Below, in pieces: positions 23,106 through 33,029 of a stretch of DNA of 64,000 bases. Where the stretch lies: NCBI GenBank assembly GCA_905221605.1, contig CAJNDS010002241.1, positions 312,501 to 376,500 of the forward strand, in the 5' to 3' direction. The translations under genes and the position numbers were made by a program. The stretch comes from Symbiodinium natans (lineage: Eukaryota; Sar; Dinophyceae; Suessiales; Symbiodiniaceae). The notes beneath the pieces are model-generated. The model was not told where the DNA came from and did not search any database. It saw only the letters and a list, made by a program, of their open reading frames with translations. Each line of letters begins with the position of its first letter. Within the stretch, counting starts at the first letter, position 1.

Positions 23106-23249
23106 GTACGGTATAAGAATTTCCCTAAATCCTAAACACTGCACGCAAAACCCTAAACCCTAAACCCTAAACCCTAAACCCTAAACCCCCAACCCTCAAC
23201 CCTAAACACTAAACCCTAGACCCTAGACCCTAGACCCTAGACCCTAAAC

Positions 23250-23329
23250 TCACTCCCGGCCGGCAATAAACCGGGGCCACATGAACACCTGCAAGCCCTG
23301 AACCCAGGCGTCAAGGTGCAATGAAGGGT
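23250..23329 (-). CDS. Possible terminal exon after introner G
   Basis: Follows the G element end CATCCCAG|: PSLHLDAWVQGLQVFMWPRF to AGRE, TGA. Starts in phase 1. Confidence 0.4.
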
Positions 23330-23330
23330 C

Positions 23331-23448
23331 TGGGATGGCCCGTAAAACCCTCTGTAGGATTTAGGGTTTAGGGTTTAGGGTGTTAATGAATATGATTCTC
23401 TTAAACCCAATAAGGGAAAATATAAAATGTCCCAAGGGCCTGCCGAGG
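23331..23448. mobile_element. Introner G with TTTAGGG insertion
   Basis: GGGATGGCCCGTAAAACCCT, a short G-strand array, then ATTCTCTTAAACCCAATAAG and CCCAAGGGCCTGCCGAGG. Adjacent to a minus-strand terminal exon (23250-23329). Confidence 0.65.
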
Positions 23449-23932
23449 GATTGAGGCTTATGGCACTTCTTTATTTGGGGGATATTTCTTCCCTATGGCA
23501 GCTCTTTTAGATTTAGGTCGTTGGGGCCGGCGGGTCTTAGCAAATGAAGGGTTCCGGGGCTCTTTGAAAGTTGGGGTTTTGCGAACCCTGAACCCTAAAC
23601 CCTAAAGCCTAAACCCTAAACCCTAAAGCCTAAACCCTAAACCCTAAACCCTAAACCGCTGAAGTTGGGGTTTTGCGAAGCCTTGTAGGCTGCAGACCGG
23701 GTGCGGAAAGGATCTCACAGATTCCGGGTTCCACCTGCGCCATTTAGGGCTTAGGGTTTAGCGTAAGAGGATCATGAGGCATGGCCCATGTTTGCAACAC
23801 TTTTTGAGTCACTACTCTATATATGTATATATATATAGGGGCCTTGAGAATTAGGATAGGGTTCAGGTTTAGGGTTTATGGTTATATATATGGGGACGAC
23901 AAGGGAATACTCCTCGCAACTATTCATTATAG

Positions 23933-24045
23933 AGCCGATTTGGTTCCCTGGCGACGAACAGCTCCTGAATATTTTTAAACCTACCGTCCGGGATGTACCT
24001 GCCCAACCTATGAGGTCAAGAGCTGCGAGCTCCAGGAATAGACAA
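23933..24045 (+). CDS. Exon between introners N and C
   Basis: After CATTATAG|, the family N end: PIWFPGDEQLLNIFKPTVRD, VPAQPMRSRAASSRNRQ, then CAA|GCTTGGG at the C element. Well-mixed composition. Probably part of the same gene as the exons at 24551-24956. Confidence 0.5.
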
Positions 24046-24151
24046 GCTTGGGATGTTCCCCCTTATACAGTCTTTAACAGGGATGATAAGGGGGGGAGGG
24101 GTACTAGAATCCCCATTGAGGACTGTTAGTATACGGGGGAACATCCCAACG
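24042..24151. mobile_element. Introner C
   Basis: GCTTGGGATGTTCCCCCTTA ... GGGGGAACATCCCAAC. Abuts the exon 23933-24045 at an AA|GC donor-like junction. Confidence 0.65.
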
Positions 24152-24550
24152 ACAAACCCTAAACTCAGGGCCCAAGACCCCAAACAATTAGGTTTTCGGG
24201 GCCCAAAAGAGATTTCTGAACAAGAGCCATAAATCATGGGGTCTCCTGGGCCCTTGGGGTCTGTTTTGGGACCCTAACTCTCTCTTCGTGACCCTATCAA
24301 CCGTATGAAAAACCGCACAAAAACGTCAAACCCTACCTTGGTTCACCACAGGCCCTTGGTGCCTTTCATAAACTTGTCGATGACACTGATGTGAACCATG
24401 CCCTAAGCTCTTAGTCTAAACCTTAAACCCTAAACCCTAAACCCTAAACCCTATACCCGATAGCCCTAAACCCTAAACCCTAAACCCTAAACCCTAAACC
24501 CTAAACCCTAAACCCTAAACCCTAAACCCTAAACCCTAAACCCTAGGCAG

Positions 24551-24956
24551 ACCTTCGCCCGCATGCTGCTGGTCCAGCCGACACGGGTCATAGAGGCCAC
24601 CAACGATCCGGGAAGACCGTGGGAGAACCACAAGCTCAAATAGCCATTCCCTTGGGGAGCAGATGAACCCTGAAAGGCCTGAAAGGGTTTAGGGTTCATA
24701 CACCTTAATAGGAATTAAAGTAGTATAGGGTGTATGACCCTAAACCCTAAACCCTGAACCCTAAACCCTAAACCTTGAACCCTAAACCCTAAACCCTCTT
24801 AACAGGAAGTATAGTAGTATAGGGTAGATGAGGGTTCATTTGGTCCCCAAGGTCAGGTGGCTCCACATGCTGCGCGAGCGTGAGGCCGTCTCTGTCAAGG
24901 CATCGACCGACTCGCTCCAAAGGATCAAGGTGGTCACTTGCGAAAACCCGGTTTAG
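24551..24956 (+). CDS. Two-exon coding segment split by introner B
   Basis: Exons 24551-24633 and 24857-24956. The first follows CCCTAGGCAG and reads TFARMLLVQPTRVIEATND to ENH; the second reads WLHMLREREAVSVKASTD to ENPV and stops at TAG inside TTTAGGG. A GC-AG splice (AA|GC ... TCAG|G) joins them in frame. The second exon may instead leave through a donor at 24930 (AAG|GTGGTC) or 24951 (CCG|GTTTAG). No family recognised. Several other plus-strand exons lie nearby (22746, 23933, 25233, 25811) and could belong to the same gene. Confidence 0.55.
24634..24856 (+). mobile_element. Introner B invaded by CCCTAAA repeats
   Basis: Starts GCTCAAATAGCCATTCCC then TTGGGGAGCAGATGAACCC; ends TTTGGTCCCCAAGGTCAG. 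The interior has the family motif CTTAATAGGAATTAAAGTAG, but about 60 bp of CCCTAAA units and a partial duplication of GTAGTATAGGGT interrupt it. The size is therefore nearly twice that of uninterrupted B copies. Confidence 0.7.
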
Positions 24957-24985
24957 GGTGTAGGGTTTAGGGTTTAGGGTTTAGG

Positions 24986-25089
24986 GTTTCCTAGGAGCAA
25001 CCTAGGAATATAAAGGGTGCCCTTTTTGGTTTTAAGGGGATTATAAGGGAACCCTACCCTATAAGAAAGGGAATAAGGGCCTACTGTGG
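24986..25089. mobile_element. Introner H
   Basis: CCTAGGAGCAACCTAGGAAT at the left, AATAAGGGCCTACTGTGGGT then CCTAG at the right; AAAGGGTGCCCTTTTTGG inside. Its right end adjoins open coding sequence reading KGLCNWSLKSRNRGHDARHM. Confidence 0.7.
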
Positions 25090-25232
25090 GTCCTAGCAAA
25101 GGTCTATGCAACTGGTCGCTGAAATCCCGTAATCGTGGCCATGACGCACGTCACATGGCGCATCTTCAACACGATTCAACACCAAGCTTTGCGAATTCAC
25201 CTTTTTCCCCTTCTTTCATCTGCTTCACGCAG

Positions 25233-25344
25233 TAAAATGCAAGAAGCCACGCACAAACCAAGAGGAGTCCGAGACGCCAGCTTCCCCAACGATGCTGCAT
25301 GAGCATGATCCGTTTCACAGTTTCGAAAGAAAGCCGGCCCGAAG
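25233..25344 (+). CDS. Internal exon with textbook acceptor
   Basis: Preceded by CCTTCTTTCATCTGCTTCAC then GCAG, followed by CGAAG|GTGTTTTC. Reads KCKKPRTNQEESETPASPTM, LHEHDPFHSFERKPAR. Hydrophilic and probably disordered. Confidence 0.5.
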
Positions 25345-25810
25345 GTGTTTTCAGGACCCCTAGCCCTACGCGGTTCAGGGCTTAGGGCTTTAGGGTTTAG
25401 GGTTATAGGGTTTAGGGTTTAGGGTTTAGAGTCCCTAAACTAAACCCTGAAACCCCAAAGTTGGAGGGCTCAGAGTTAGGGTTCAAGAGCCTGCAACCCT
25501 GCCCCACCCCACCCCAATGGCATGAGCAAACAGAGATCACCAACCAAAGCAAGACCCAAATTACCCTGAACTACCGCCTACAGTGTACTTCCTTAAACCT
25601 CAAACCCTAATCACACCATCCCTTAACCCTACAGCCCTGCAGCCAAAACTCGGTATCGGAGTCTTTTGCAACCCAGAGGGTTACTGCTTGTAGCACGTAG
25701 TAGTTGTTAGAAATATACAAGTGCCTGTGGCCCTAAACCCTTGCAACCCCATTAGCCCCAAGCCCTGAACCCTCCCAGCAAAAGCTGTATGTTCTGACCT
25801 TGATTGGCAG

Positions 25811-25877
25811 GGCAAGAGCTTCCGCAGCGGGCACCGCCGTCTGGATACAGCGTCTCGGCAGCAGAGCACAGTGGGAG
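25811..25877 (+). CDS. Internal exon
   Basis: Between TGACCTTGATTGGCAG| and GGGAG|GTAGGC: GKSFRSGHRRLDTASRQQST. Basic. Confidence 0.4.
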
Positions 25878-26129
25878 GTAGGCATGAGTAGGTCTGCAGC
25901 CGTCAAAAACCCTGAGCCGCAAAAGCCCCAAGCCCCAAACCCTAAGCCCTGACCTCTGAATCCAAATCCCTTCGAAAAGGATTCAGGGCCTTGGGGGCCT
26001 TCCAGCGTTCGCCATGCCCTGTAAAGCCCACAACTCCGCCCCGCCCTTTGGAAGGCCTAAAAGCCTTCAGCCAGTTTTCTCTTAACCTACTGGCTCAGTT
26101 TTTCCGGAGGTTAAGTGTTTAGGGCTTCT

Positions 26130-27298
26130 AAGAATGCAAAAGGGTGGGTTTGAAGATTTAAAAAATAGTGATTACTTTTAGGTTTTACGGGCGCGGACAT
26201 ATCCAGAATTGCAGCAGCTACCCAAAATAGGTTTAGTATGCTTTCCTAACAGTTGGTGCATTCATGACTTCTATGTTTGATGATTTATGTAAACGAATGA
26301 TATCATCTTAGGGAGACCACTTTTGTGTTAAAATGAACTATTACCAGTCGCTAAAAGATATTGATAGTAAACAAAAAATGTTGCTGGCTTTGCCCGATTT
26401 ATATAAATCGTATATGTACAATCTGTGCAACCTATATATGTTTAACTTTTTAACTGTGGCTTACATGTAACGGTGTTGGCTCATACTTCTTATATAGACA
26501 TGTTATGGGTGAAGTTTGACTGGTTTCAACTTTATGTCGGCATAATGCGAATATGTAAAAAAGGACACTCATCACACATACTCTAATTGTTGATATGTAA
26601 AAAACCATAAAGGTTCACAGTCTAATCATGACATAAACTATTCAAAATTGAGATTCATCACAGTTACTCTAATTGTTTGCGTGTTGAGACCCTAAACGTT
26701 CACAATCTACTGTTGAACTGTCGGTTTTATTTAATATTCTATACTTTATGATGTAAAAAAATCTGTAATAGCTAGGTACTTTGTATACGCAGTGAACAGT
26801 AAAAAAAAACATGTTATTACACTTGTGTGGTCCTACACCATTGCAGTTGAGTGCATCAAAAACTTACCTCATCATATGTACATTCATTATTTCTGATAAT
26901 GTCAATGTAATGACTGTTCTACTTAATATGTGTCCTCGTATTCGAACACTTAACTGGCTTAGTGGGACACATAACATACACAACAGAATTCTGCATAATT
27001 CTTATATGAGTCGGTTGTTGCTGTTAGTACGCTATACTCGTCATATTGATACTATAAAGTTTACGAACTAATCAAGTTTAAATTGCCAAACACAGAATGC
27101 ATTGTGTTTTCCGTAAATTTGCAGCCTAAAGAATTCTATATATTGCTTCTCATAGGAAAATATTCAGATTTTGGCTGTGTTGTAAAAAACCTCAACTTTT
27201 CAGACTATAACAAGAACAATGGATACTTAAACAGATATGACACGCAATTCTACTAGAGGTTATCCAACAAAAGGAAATGAAACAATAGATTTTCAGTT
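26130..27298. other. AT-rich island of unknown origin
   Basis: No telomeric repeats and no introners. Contains a diverged direct repeat of about 85 bp (26560-26640 and 26645-26710; shared ACTCTAATTGTT and GTTCACA.TCTA). An open frame at 26811-27071 (86 codons, rich in I, L, T and N) is unrecognised. Composition resembles the viral island at 28.3-31.2 kb. Confidence 0.4.
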
Positions 27299-28259
27299 CT
27301 AGTTACACCCGGCCACCCAAGGGCGCGGACTCCGAAGGAGGGTGAGGAGAGGTATCAGCCAGAAGAAGGAAGATGCCAATGAAGGCCTCAAAAGCCCATT
27401 CCGCTGGCCGGGAGCATCTTGTGCGTCAACCCCAACAGTGGCAGCCATTCGGAGCGTCCAGTTTGGACCATTTGCCCATTTGCCTGGGCAAAAGGTGGAT
27501 ACTGATAAAAGGAGATTCTTTCGGGCACGCCCCCTCCATCCCTTGTTTGTGGACCCCGTGAGATACGACTGGGTGTCGCACGAGTAAGCCGCCAGTAAGG
27601 CGTCGCAATCCTCCTCACACCACTCCTGCATTCAGTGTGTTGCTTAACAAGCCGAATCTCAACCCAAAAGCGTGAGCGCAGGCTACATCAGAGATCCGCG
27701 AGCGTGAGCCCGAAGTGCGCAGGAGTGCGGGGTGGCTTTGCCTTCAAGGCCAGGAAGCCGGTCTGCAGTCGCTCCGCCCGGAACACGGCCCACGCGCGAG
27801 TTCCTCTCGTAGATGCACTGGGCAAAATGCTGGGCAGCGTCCCGAGCGGATCGCCAAAACCCTTTAGCGGTTCTCAAGTCGCACACTCGAGCACACAAGA
27901 CAGCTGCAGCAATTTGCCAGATTTGGAGACTTTCATCCTAAGCCCCTGCAGACTTGCAACTTGCAAGAGACAGTGTTCTGATCTCATCCACCTAAGCTTT
28001 AAGACAAATTTGTAATTGAACCTCCACACCCATAATCTCTACATCTTGCACTCGACATCGGCCTCCACTCGTGCGGGGCTGCATCCATCTGGAGTTGGAG
28101 CTCTGCGTTGGTGACGGCATTCTTTGTGATTTGGTGGGCGAGCTCTCGGGTCTCGGTTTCGTAGCTGAAGAAGGAGCTCTGCTATGTTTTCCAAAGCTCG
28201 ATGAACCTGGCGTTCAGGACGGAAGTTTCAATTCAGACTTCTGTGGAATCAATGAATAA
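27299..28259. other. GC-rich stretch with overlapping open frames
   Basis: Lies between two AT-rich islands and lacks TTTAGGG units. Long frames run on both strands (27299-27631 minus, 27635-28015 plus, 28071-28259 plus); none is recognisable and they shadow each other. It may hold exons that I could not resolve. Confidence 0.3.
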
Positions 28260-28429
28260 CTGCATAAATTTGTAGCTAATTTATCACTTTTCGTTTCTCC
28301 TAATCTGCCAATCCTTCTAGACAATCCTTCAAAGACTTCAATCACAACATATCAGATTTGTTTTTCATGAGTACATAATTCCAGGATTTGTTGCATTTTT
28401 CCGAAGCTGTAGGCTTAGATTGCTTACAT

Positions 28430-29801
28430 CCGATATTTTAACATTTCGAGAAAATGTTTCTTTTGCTCGTCATTTTGCATTTTCTTTTTCAACTTCGTTG
28501 TTTCCCCCGTCAAAGAAGTTATTTCTTGCTGCATTCATTGAAGACCACACCATTAATAATGCAACAGTCATTTTATTATACGCAAGCAATTTAATACCAT
28601 CATCATTATCATATAAAATATTATCCTAATTATTCTTTTGTCAATTCAGCGTCTTTTATATCGTGTCCTATAAAAGCCAAGTTGCTCTTCTTGCCTTCAT
28701 CTTTAAAAAAAGCGTATGTCTTCGGTTTGATATACGCAGCTGCTTTATAACATTCTTGCGTATTTACCTCTCTAATGTTCTCTTTCAGCTTGGCGTCACT
28801 TGTTTCTGTTAAAGCGACACGCGTTAAATGTCCTCCAATATCTGCGTTATTATTAGTTGTAGTAAATACGCCATAAACATCAACGCCAGTATTTGTTGCG
28901 TCTAATCAAGGTACTTTTTTCTTGCTTATATAATCTAATACATCCATCGGTGTCTGGATTATTTGCGAACACTCGCTGTGACCGTGATACATCAACATGT
29001 AACATGTGTTATTTCAATTGCGCAATAAATTTACTTGTGCATGTGTTACTTGAACTTATGGCGTGCTACTTTCCAAGCCTTCTGTTAAATTCAGTTCGCC
29101 TAAACTATCGCCGTTTCTTACACACATCTTATACTGAGTGTCTCATACTTCTCTACTTTCACCACTGTTCTGTAATATAAATTCACCCCAACTGATAACA
29201 TCTGCCTCCCCAACGATATTTCCAAGGCTCTTAAACGTTAAATTATTTGGAACTGCTCTGCTTTTGAATGAAATTTCGTTAGCGACGTTTAATCGAAGTG
29301 CTATTGTTCCTGTGGTTGGGTCTGTTGTTCTATCAGCCTGTAGTGGAAGATGAATCTCTTCTGTTGACATGACACTCAGTGAACGATTAGCGTCCGCGCT
29401 TTGAAATATTTTCAATCAGTGCTTAAAAACTGTTGTCCTAAGAATGTTGCGTCGTTTTCAACTCTTGATTCATTAAAGTTGCTTATACCACCTACCGCTA
29501 AATGATATGAATATACTGTCGTCCTAGTCCTACCGCTGCTGTTGTTGAGCTTCCTACTCTTAAACGATGGTCGCCTCCTGGATCGCGTAAAATAATTTCC
29601 GTTCCATTTGCTGGGGTCCATACATCTACAATTTCTATTCCTGAAATCTAAAACCCCTCGCGTGTCTCTAACTCATATATTATGCTTTGCATCTCTTCAC
29701 GTACAAAATTATAATTTTCAGTGTCGTTAAGGTTGTTGTCCTGCCGCGTTGCATCTATAACGGGTAAAGACGGCGGGGCTGTCACCTAAAACTAAATCCA
29801 T
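28430..29801 (-). pseudogene. Relic of a viral fibre protein with S74/chaperone end
   Basis: Minus strand, at least six frame breaks or stops. The N-terminal part has REEMQSIIYELETREGF and IILRDPGGDHRLRVG. The middle has SLSVMSTEEIHLPLQADRTT and TGTIALRLNVANEISFKSRA, typical of beta-rich fibre shafts. The C-terminus has SDAKLKENIREVNTQECYKA, PKTYAFF and LAFIGHDIKDAELTKE, then DGIKLLAYNKMTVAL: the peptidase S74 (intramolecular chaperone of endosialidase) domain used by phages and large DNA viruses for fibre trimerisation. Dead copy in AT-rich DNA. Confidence 0.65.
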
Positions 29802-30154
29802 AACTTGTATATTAATTCATAGATGTTGATTGTTATTCATATTTTTATAAGGGTTGAAATTGTTAACGTGTTTTGAAATTTGTTTCTTTAATTGTGGCTG
29901 TGCCACAGCAGTCACATCTATTTCCACGATCTCCCTGATCGCTTCATACGATGTTTTAGGGGTCTAGGGTTTAAGGTTTATAAAGGGTACATTCTGTAAG
30001 TTTGTTTTTGACTTGGACGTTCTCGTGAAGCCCTCCTACCCTTGTTTGCTCTTTTGGTTTCCTAACCTTGTTAAGCGTTATATTAGAATGTTTCAGATAA
30101 TTTAAAACGAACCTTGTTCGGGGATCGTTTCATCAGTGTTTTATAGTTCATCTA

Positions 30155-30609
30155 CGTCATGGTTCTTTTACAGGATTGACTGAATGTGGGTTGTAATTTA
30201 TCGCTCCACTATCGCGACTACCAACGAGATCACCTACTTTTCGAATTCGCTTGTGTTGTTCTGTCGGATCATCTAAACCGAAGATAGGAGCAATCAACTT
30301 ATTGCAGGATCATCGTATGTTAATTCTAACACAACACCACCGCCCATATTGTGCCCTAAGAGCGTATCCACTTGTGGATTAATACTCGTCTCGCTTCCCT
30401 GTAGCGATCCATGTCTCTAAGTCCACCTGCCTTACGTTTGTAAAATTTTGTTGCCAGTCTCGAGTAGATGTTGTACCGCCAGGATCTATTTTTGTTCAAC
30501 AAAAAATATTACCCCGATCGTAAGCTAATTTGATACCTTGTGTGTGTGTGCTTGAAAACTTACCGTTGGTGTTAACATCTTATTTGATTGTGCTTCAATC
30601 TTTGACATA
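30155..30609 (-). pseudogene. Second relic of the viral lipase-like hydrolase
   Basis: Broken by stops and shifts. Contains GGTTSTRDWQQNFTNV, LLGHNMGGGVVLEL (nucleophile elbow with Asn in place of the catalytic Ser) and HKRIRKVGDLVGSRDSGAI. The last corresponds to LRIRKAGDPVSMFDKGS of the relic at 4.2-4.9 kb. It lies upstream of the fibre relic in the same direction, as viral neighbours might. Confidence 0.6.
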
Positions 30610-30943
30610 AAGAAAGATTTCAGATTATTTTGTTATCAAATGCATTATATATATATACATATATTTACTTCTGAGTTTCAGACCATTGACATATAAAAAG
30701 TTTATTAAATTCCGAATATCGCACCTCAAACAGTAGAGGGATAAGCGACTTTCAAACAGAATTAAGGGAAACCTCTGAAAATCCTGACGGGACAATTCTG
30801 CAAAATCATGAATGAGCCATTCCTAATGCATGGTATTCAAAGATCTTAAACACAAATAATAAAATAAAAAAAAAACTGTATTTTCGGCATCAGATCATCG
30901 CACCAGCCGCGCCACAAGGCAAAACATACATCTAGGCGTGTAG

Positions 30944-31202
30944 AATGTAGAAATACCAGTTGGAAACTACACACCGCCCGAATTAGCCAATGCAATACAG
31001 ACACAACTTTTTCTTTGATAGTGGCGGACGGGCAAATTCCTATCCCGTCACATACAACACAATATCAAATAAGATGACAGTATCCTCAAATCATGCAGAA
31101 GTGCTTTTGATTCCCTTAACCGATGCCGATGTCCCCGCATTTGTAGGATCGTTTTCTAACAGTGTTGGTCTTAACAACCTGAACTCAACAAATGAAGTGT
31201 GA
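30944..31202 (+). pseudogene. Relic of a viral virion protein (GNYTPPELA)
   Basis: VEIPVGNYTPPELANAIQTQ, a one-base frame change, then the open frame 30990-31202 with YPVTYNTISNKMTVSSNHAE. The pattern 'GNYT..ELA.AI(Q) ... v.Y...tnkmt.ss' is common in structural proteins of dsDNA viruses. Plus strand, opposite to the two neighbouring relics. Confidence 0.55.
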
Positions 31203-31450
31203 GTTTTGAATGTCATCCATGGACTACTGGATTTATGAAGCTTCACCACCAAGATATCTGCATATCCTTCCTCGAATTGCCAAACAAAACAGAAGTACGT
31301 ATATATATATATATATGTATGTATTTTCTTCTTCCCTATAAGGGTAATATGGGGATTGTTATCTTTCATATTTTGGGGGTTCTTAAGCACATGGTAGGAC
31401 TAGAGTTCAGGGTCTGTTCGGCGGACTACGGGAATCAGAGCGCCGGCTGA
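31203..31450. other. Right edge of the viral island
   Basis: AT-rich, with a (TA)n run at 31301-31316. Continues as an open frame (83 codons) of unclear meaning, then the telomeric mosaic resumes at 31512. Confidence 0.3.
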
Positions 31451-31595
31451 CGAGCTTTCGGCTTGACTGCTTGCGGTGGCACAAGGGGCTGGTGCAGTGC
31501 AGCCCATGGGGGTCTAAACCCTAAACCCTAAACCCTAAACCCTAAACCCTAAACCCTAAACCCTAAACCCTAAACCCCAAACCCCAAACCCCAAA

Positions 31596-31852
31596 CCTCG
31601 ACATGAAGGCTGGGTCTGTACTACGGCCCTTATTTATTTTTTTTTTTTTTTTTGGGGGGGGTTTCTCTCGTAGTTAAGCGTTCAATCAGCTGAGGCTAAC
31701 AATCATCCCAAGATCCGGGCAAGATGTTAGACTCCGTGTAGTTTAGGGTGCCCAAAATGAGCCAGAATTGAGAACAAACCCCCCCCCCCTCACATCACTG
31801 CAATGACGTCGATGGACAAGGAGGTCCCAAGTTGCTTTTCACCCATGCTACC
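31596..31852. repeat. Dispersed 260-bp repeat, copy 2
   Basis: Shares AAGATGTTAGACTCCGTGTA and ACATCACTGCAATGACGTCG with copy 1. Confidence 0.7.
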
Positions 31853-32059
31853 CGAAACCCGAAACCCTAAACCCTAAACCCTGGGGTTTAGGACTCAAGG
31901 ATGTAAGTTGTAGGGGCCTAGGACTCATTATAGGGGTTTAGAACTGCAGGGTTTCCAGTCGGCCACGTGGGCTTGAGATTGCTTAGGGTTTAGGGTTTAG
32001 GGTTTAGGGTTTAGGGTTTAGGGTTTCGGGTTTCGGGTTTAGGGTTTGCTGTTTAGGGT

Positions 32060-32266
32060 TTAAGGCTTAGGGTTTAGGGGATTGGCTGAGCCCGATGCAC
32101 GAATGGCGAAGAGATAATGTGCGAAATAGGCCTTGAGAAGCAGCCAGCCAGAGATTTTGAGAAGGATTTGAAACAACAAGGTTGAAGGGCATACCCTTAG
32201 GCTCAACATGTCCCAGAAGCTTTGTATTGTGAACTGTGGTCTTTGAAGCCCCCGACCGGTAAACAA
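32060..32266 (-). CDS. Possible hydrophobic exon or small protein
   Basis: From an ATG at 32266: FWDMLSLRVCPSTLLFQILL and ISGWLLLKAYFAHYLFAIRA, then a run into telomeric units (NPLNPKP, stop). Two possible membrane segments. Opposite strand to the gene at 32.3 kb. No family. Confidence 0.35.
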   Translation of the reverse strand: MFTGRGLQRPQFTIQSFWDMLSLRVCPSTLLFQILLKISGWLLLKAYFAHYLFAIRASGSANPLNPKP

Positions 32267-32311
32267 TACCCTAAACCCTAAACCCTAAACCCTAAAAAAT
32301 TGTCCTTGCAG

Positions 32312-33029
32312 CCTTCTGGCTTGTCATTATTGGGCTTTGTGGGGCCCTTCACTTGCTGGAACTTCCTTGGGGATCAAATTAACTCTAAGAGGGTTCAGTT
32401 ATGGTTCATATACCTTAATAGGCTAGGCTGCCCAGTAACCTAGGCTTAAAAAGGGTGCCCTTTTTTGCTTAAAGGGGTCTATAAGGGAACCGAAACCCCC
32501 CAAAAAGGGAATAAGGGTACTACTGGGCATCCTAGTAGGAGTGATAGTAGTATAGGCTATACGACCCCAACTTTCGGGCTCCTTTGGTCGTAAGACGTCT
32601 GACCTCGAAGAAAACACCAGCCACCTTAAACACTAGTATATGGGCCCTGAATAATTAGAATAGGGGTTTTGGGGGGTTATCATGGTATAGTTACGAGAGG
32701 GACCTTAAGGGAATACAGTAATTATTCCGACCCCTATAGTAACCCATGTCCTTGGCTAACAAGCTCGCATTCCTTGGGGAGCAAATGAGCCCTAAACTGG
32801 GGGGGGGGTCATATACCATATACTACTCCTATTAAGGTATCTGAACTATAAACCCTTTTAGGCTTTAGTTGGTCCGCAAGGTTGGGTTGGGGTTGTATAC
32901 AGTGTTTGGGATTTACGCACGCATGCATATGGGCTGCTTCTCGCGCTTTCTTGGCACCGAAAGTACCAGCATCACGAAACCAAAAGGATCAACAACTTAG
33001 ATCAAGCCCCCGTATACTTGCATTCATAA
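32312..33029 (+). CDS. C-terminal part of a membrane protein, four exons
   Basis: Exons 32312-32358, 32595-32635, 32740-32762 and 32881-33029; the three junctions fit in phases 0, 2 and 1 without a stop. The first exon encodes a hydrophobic segment (FWLVIIGLCGALHLL), followed by TSDLEENTSHLKH. The last exon has VWDLRTHAYGLLLALSW, then a charged tail ending APVYLHS and TAA. The first exon follows a pyrimidine-rich CTTGCAG. The family was not recognised; the hydrophobic runs suggest membrane insertion. Each intron is an introner (B with A nested, N, B) with GA, GT and GC donors respectively. Upstream exons should exist (the first exon starts in phase) but were not identified. An alternative frame through the last exon, starting from an ATG at 32746, is also open. 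Confidence 0.6.
32359..32594 (+). mobile_element. Introner B carrying a nested introner A (GA-AG intron)
   Basis: Intron from GAACTTCCTTGGGG to CTTTGGTCGTAAG|ACG. Family B sequence (CAAATTAAC, TATACCTTAATAGG ... AGTAGTATAGG) is interrupted at 32423-32535 by a full family A element. Its ends are CTAGGCTGCCCAGTAACC and TACTGGGCATCCTAG, flanked by TAGG direct repeats. Without A, the B element reads through continuously like the copy at 24.7 kb. Confidence 0.75.
32423..32535 (+). mobile_element. Introner A inserted in introner B
   Basis: 113 bp with inverted ends CTAGGCTGCCCAGTA / TACTGGGCATCCTAG. The inner part holds AAAAAGGGTGCCCTTTTTTG and AAAAAGGGAATAAGGG. The 4-bp duplication TAGG flanks it. 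Nearly identical to the copy at 39091-39202. Confidence 0.8.
32636..32739 (+). mobile_element. Introner N (GT-AG intron)
   Basis: 104 bp from GTATATGGGCCCTGAATAAT to ATTCCGACCCCTATAG. Related copies lie at 55765-55902 and, with a telomeric insertion, at about 23839-23932. It sits between exons of the membrane-protein tail; splicing joins CACTA to TAACCC in phase 2. Confidence 0.65.
32763..32880 (+). mobile_element. Introner B (GC-AG intron)
   Basis: 118 bp from GCTCGCATTCCTTGGGGAGC to TTGGTCCGCAAG|G. Like other B copies it begins AA|GCTC, so the GC donor belongs to the family and is not chance. The middle holds TATACTACTCCTATTAAGGT. Confidence 0.7.
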
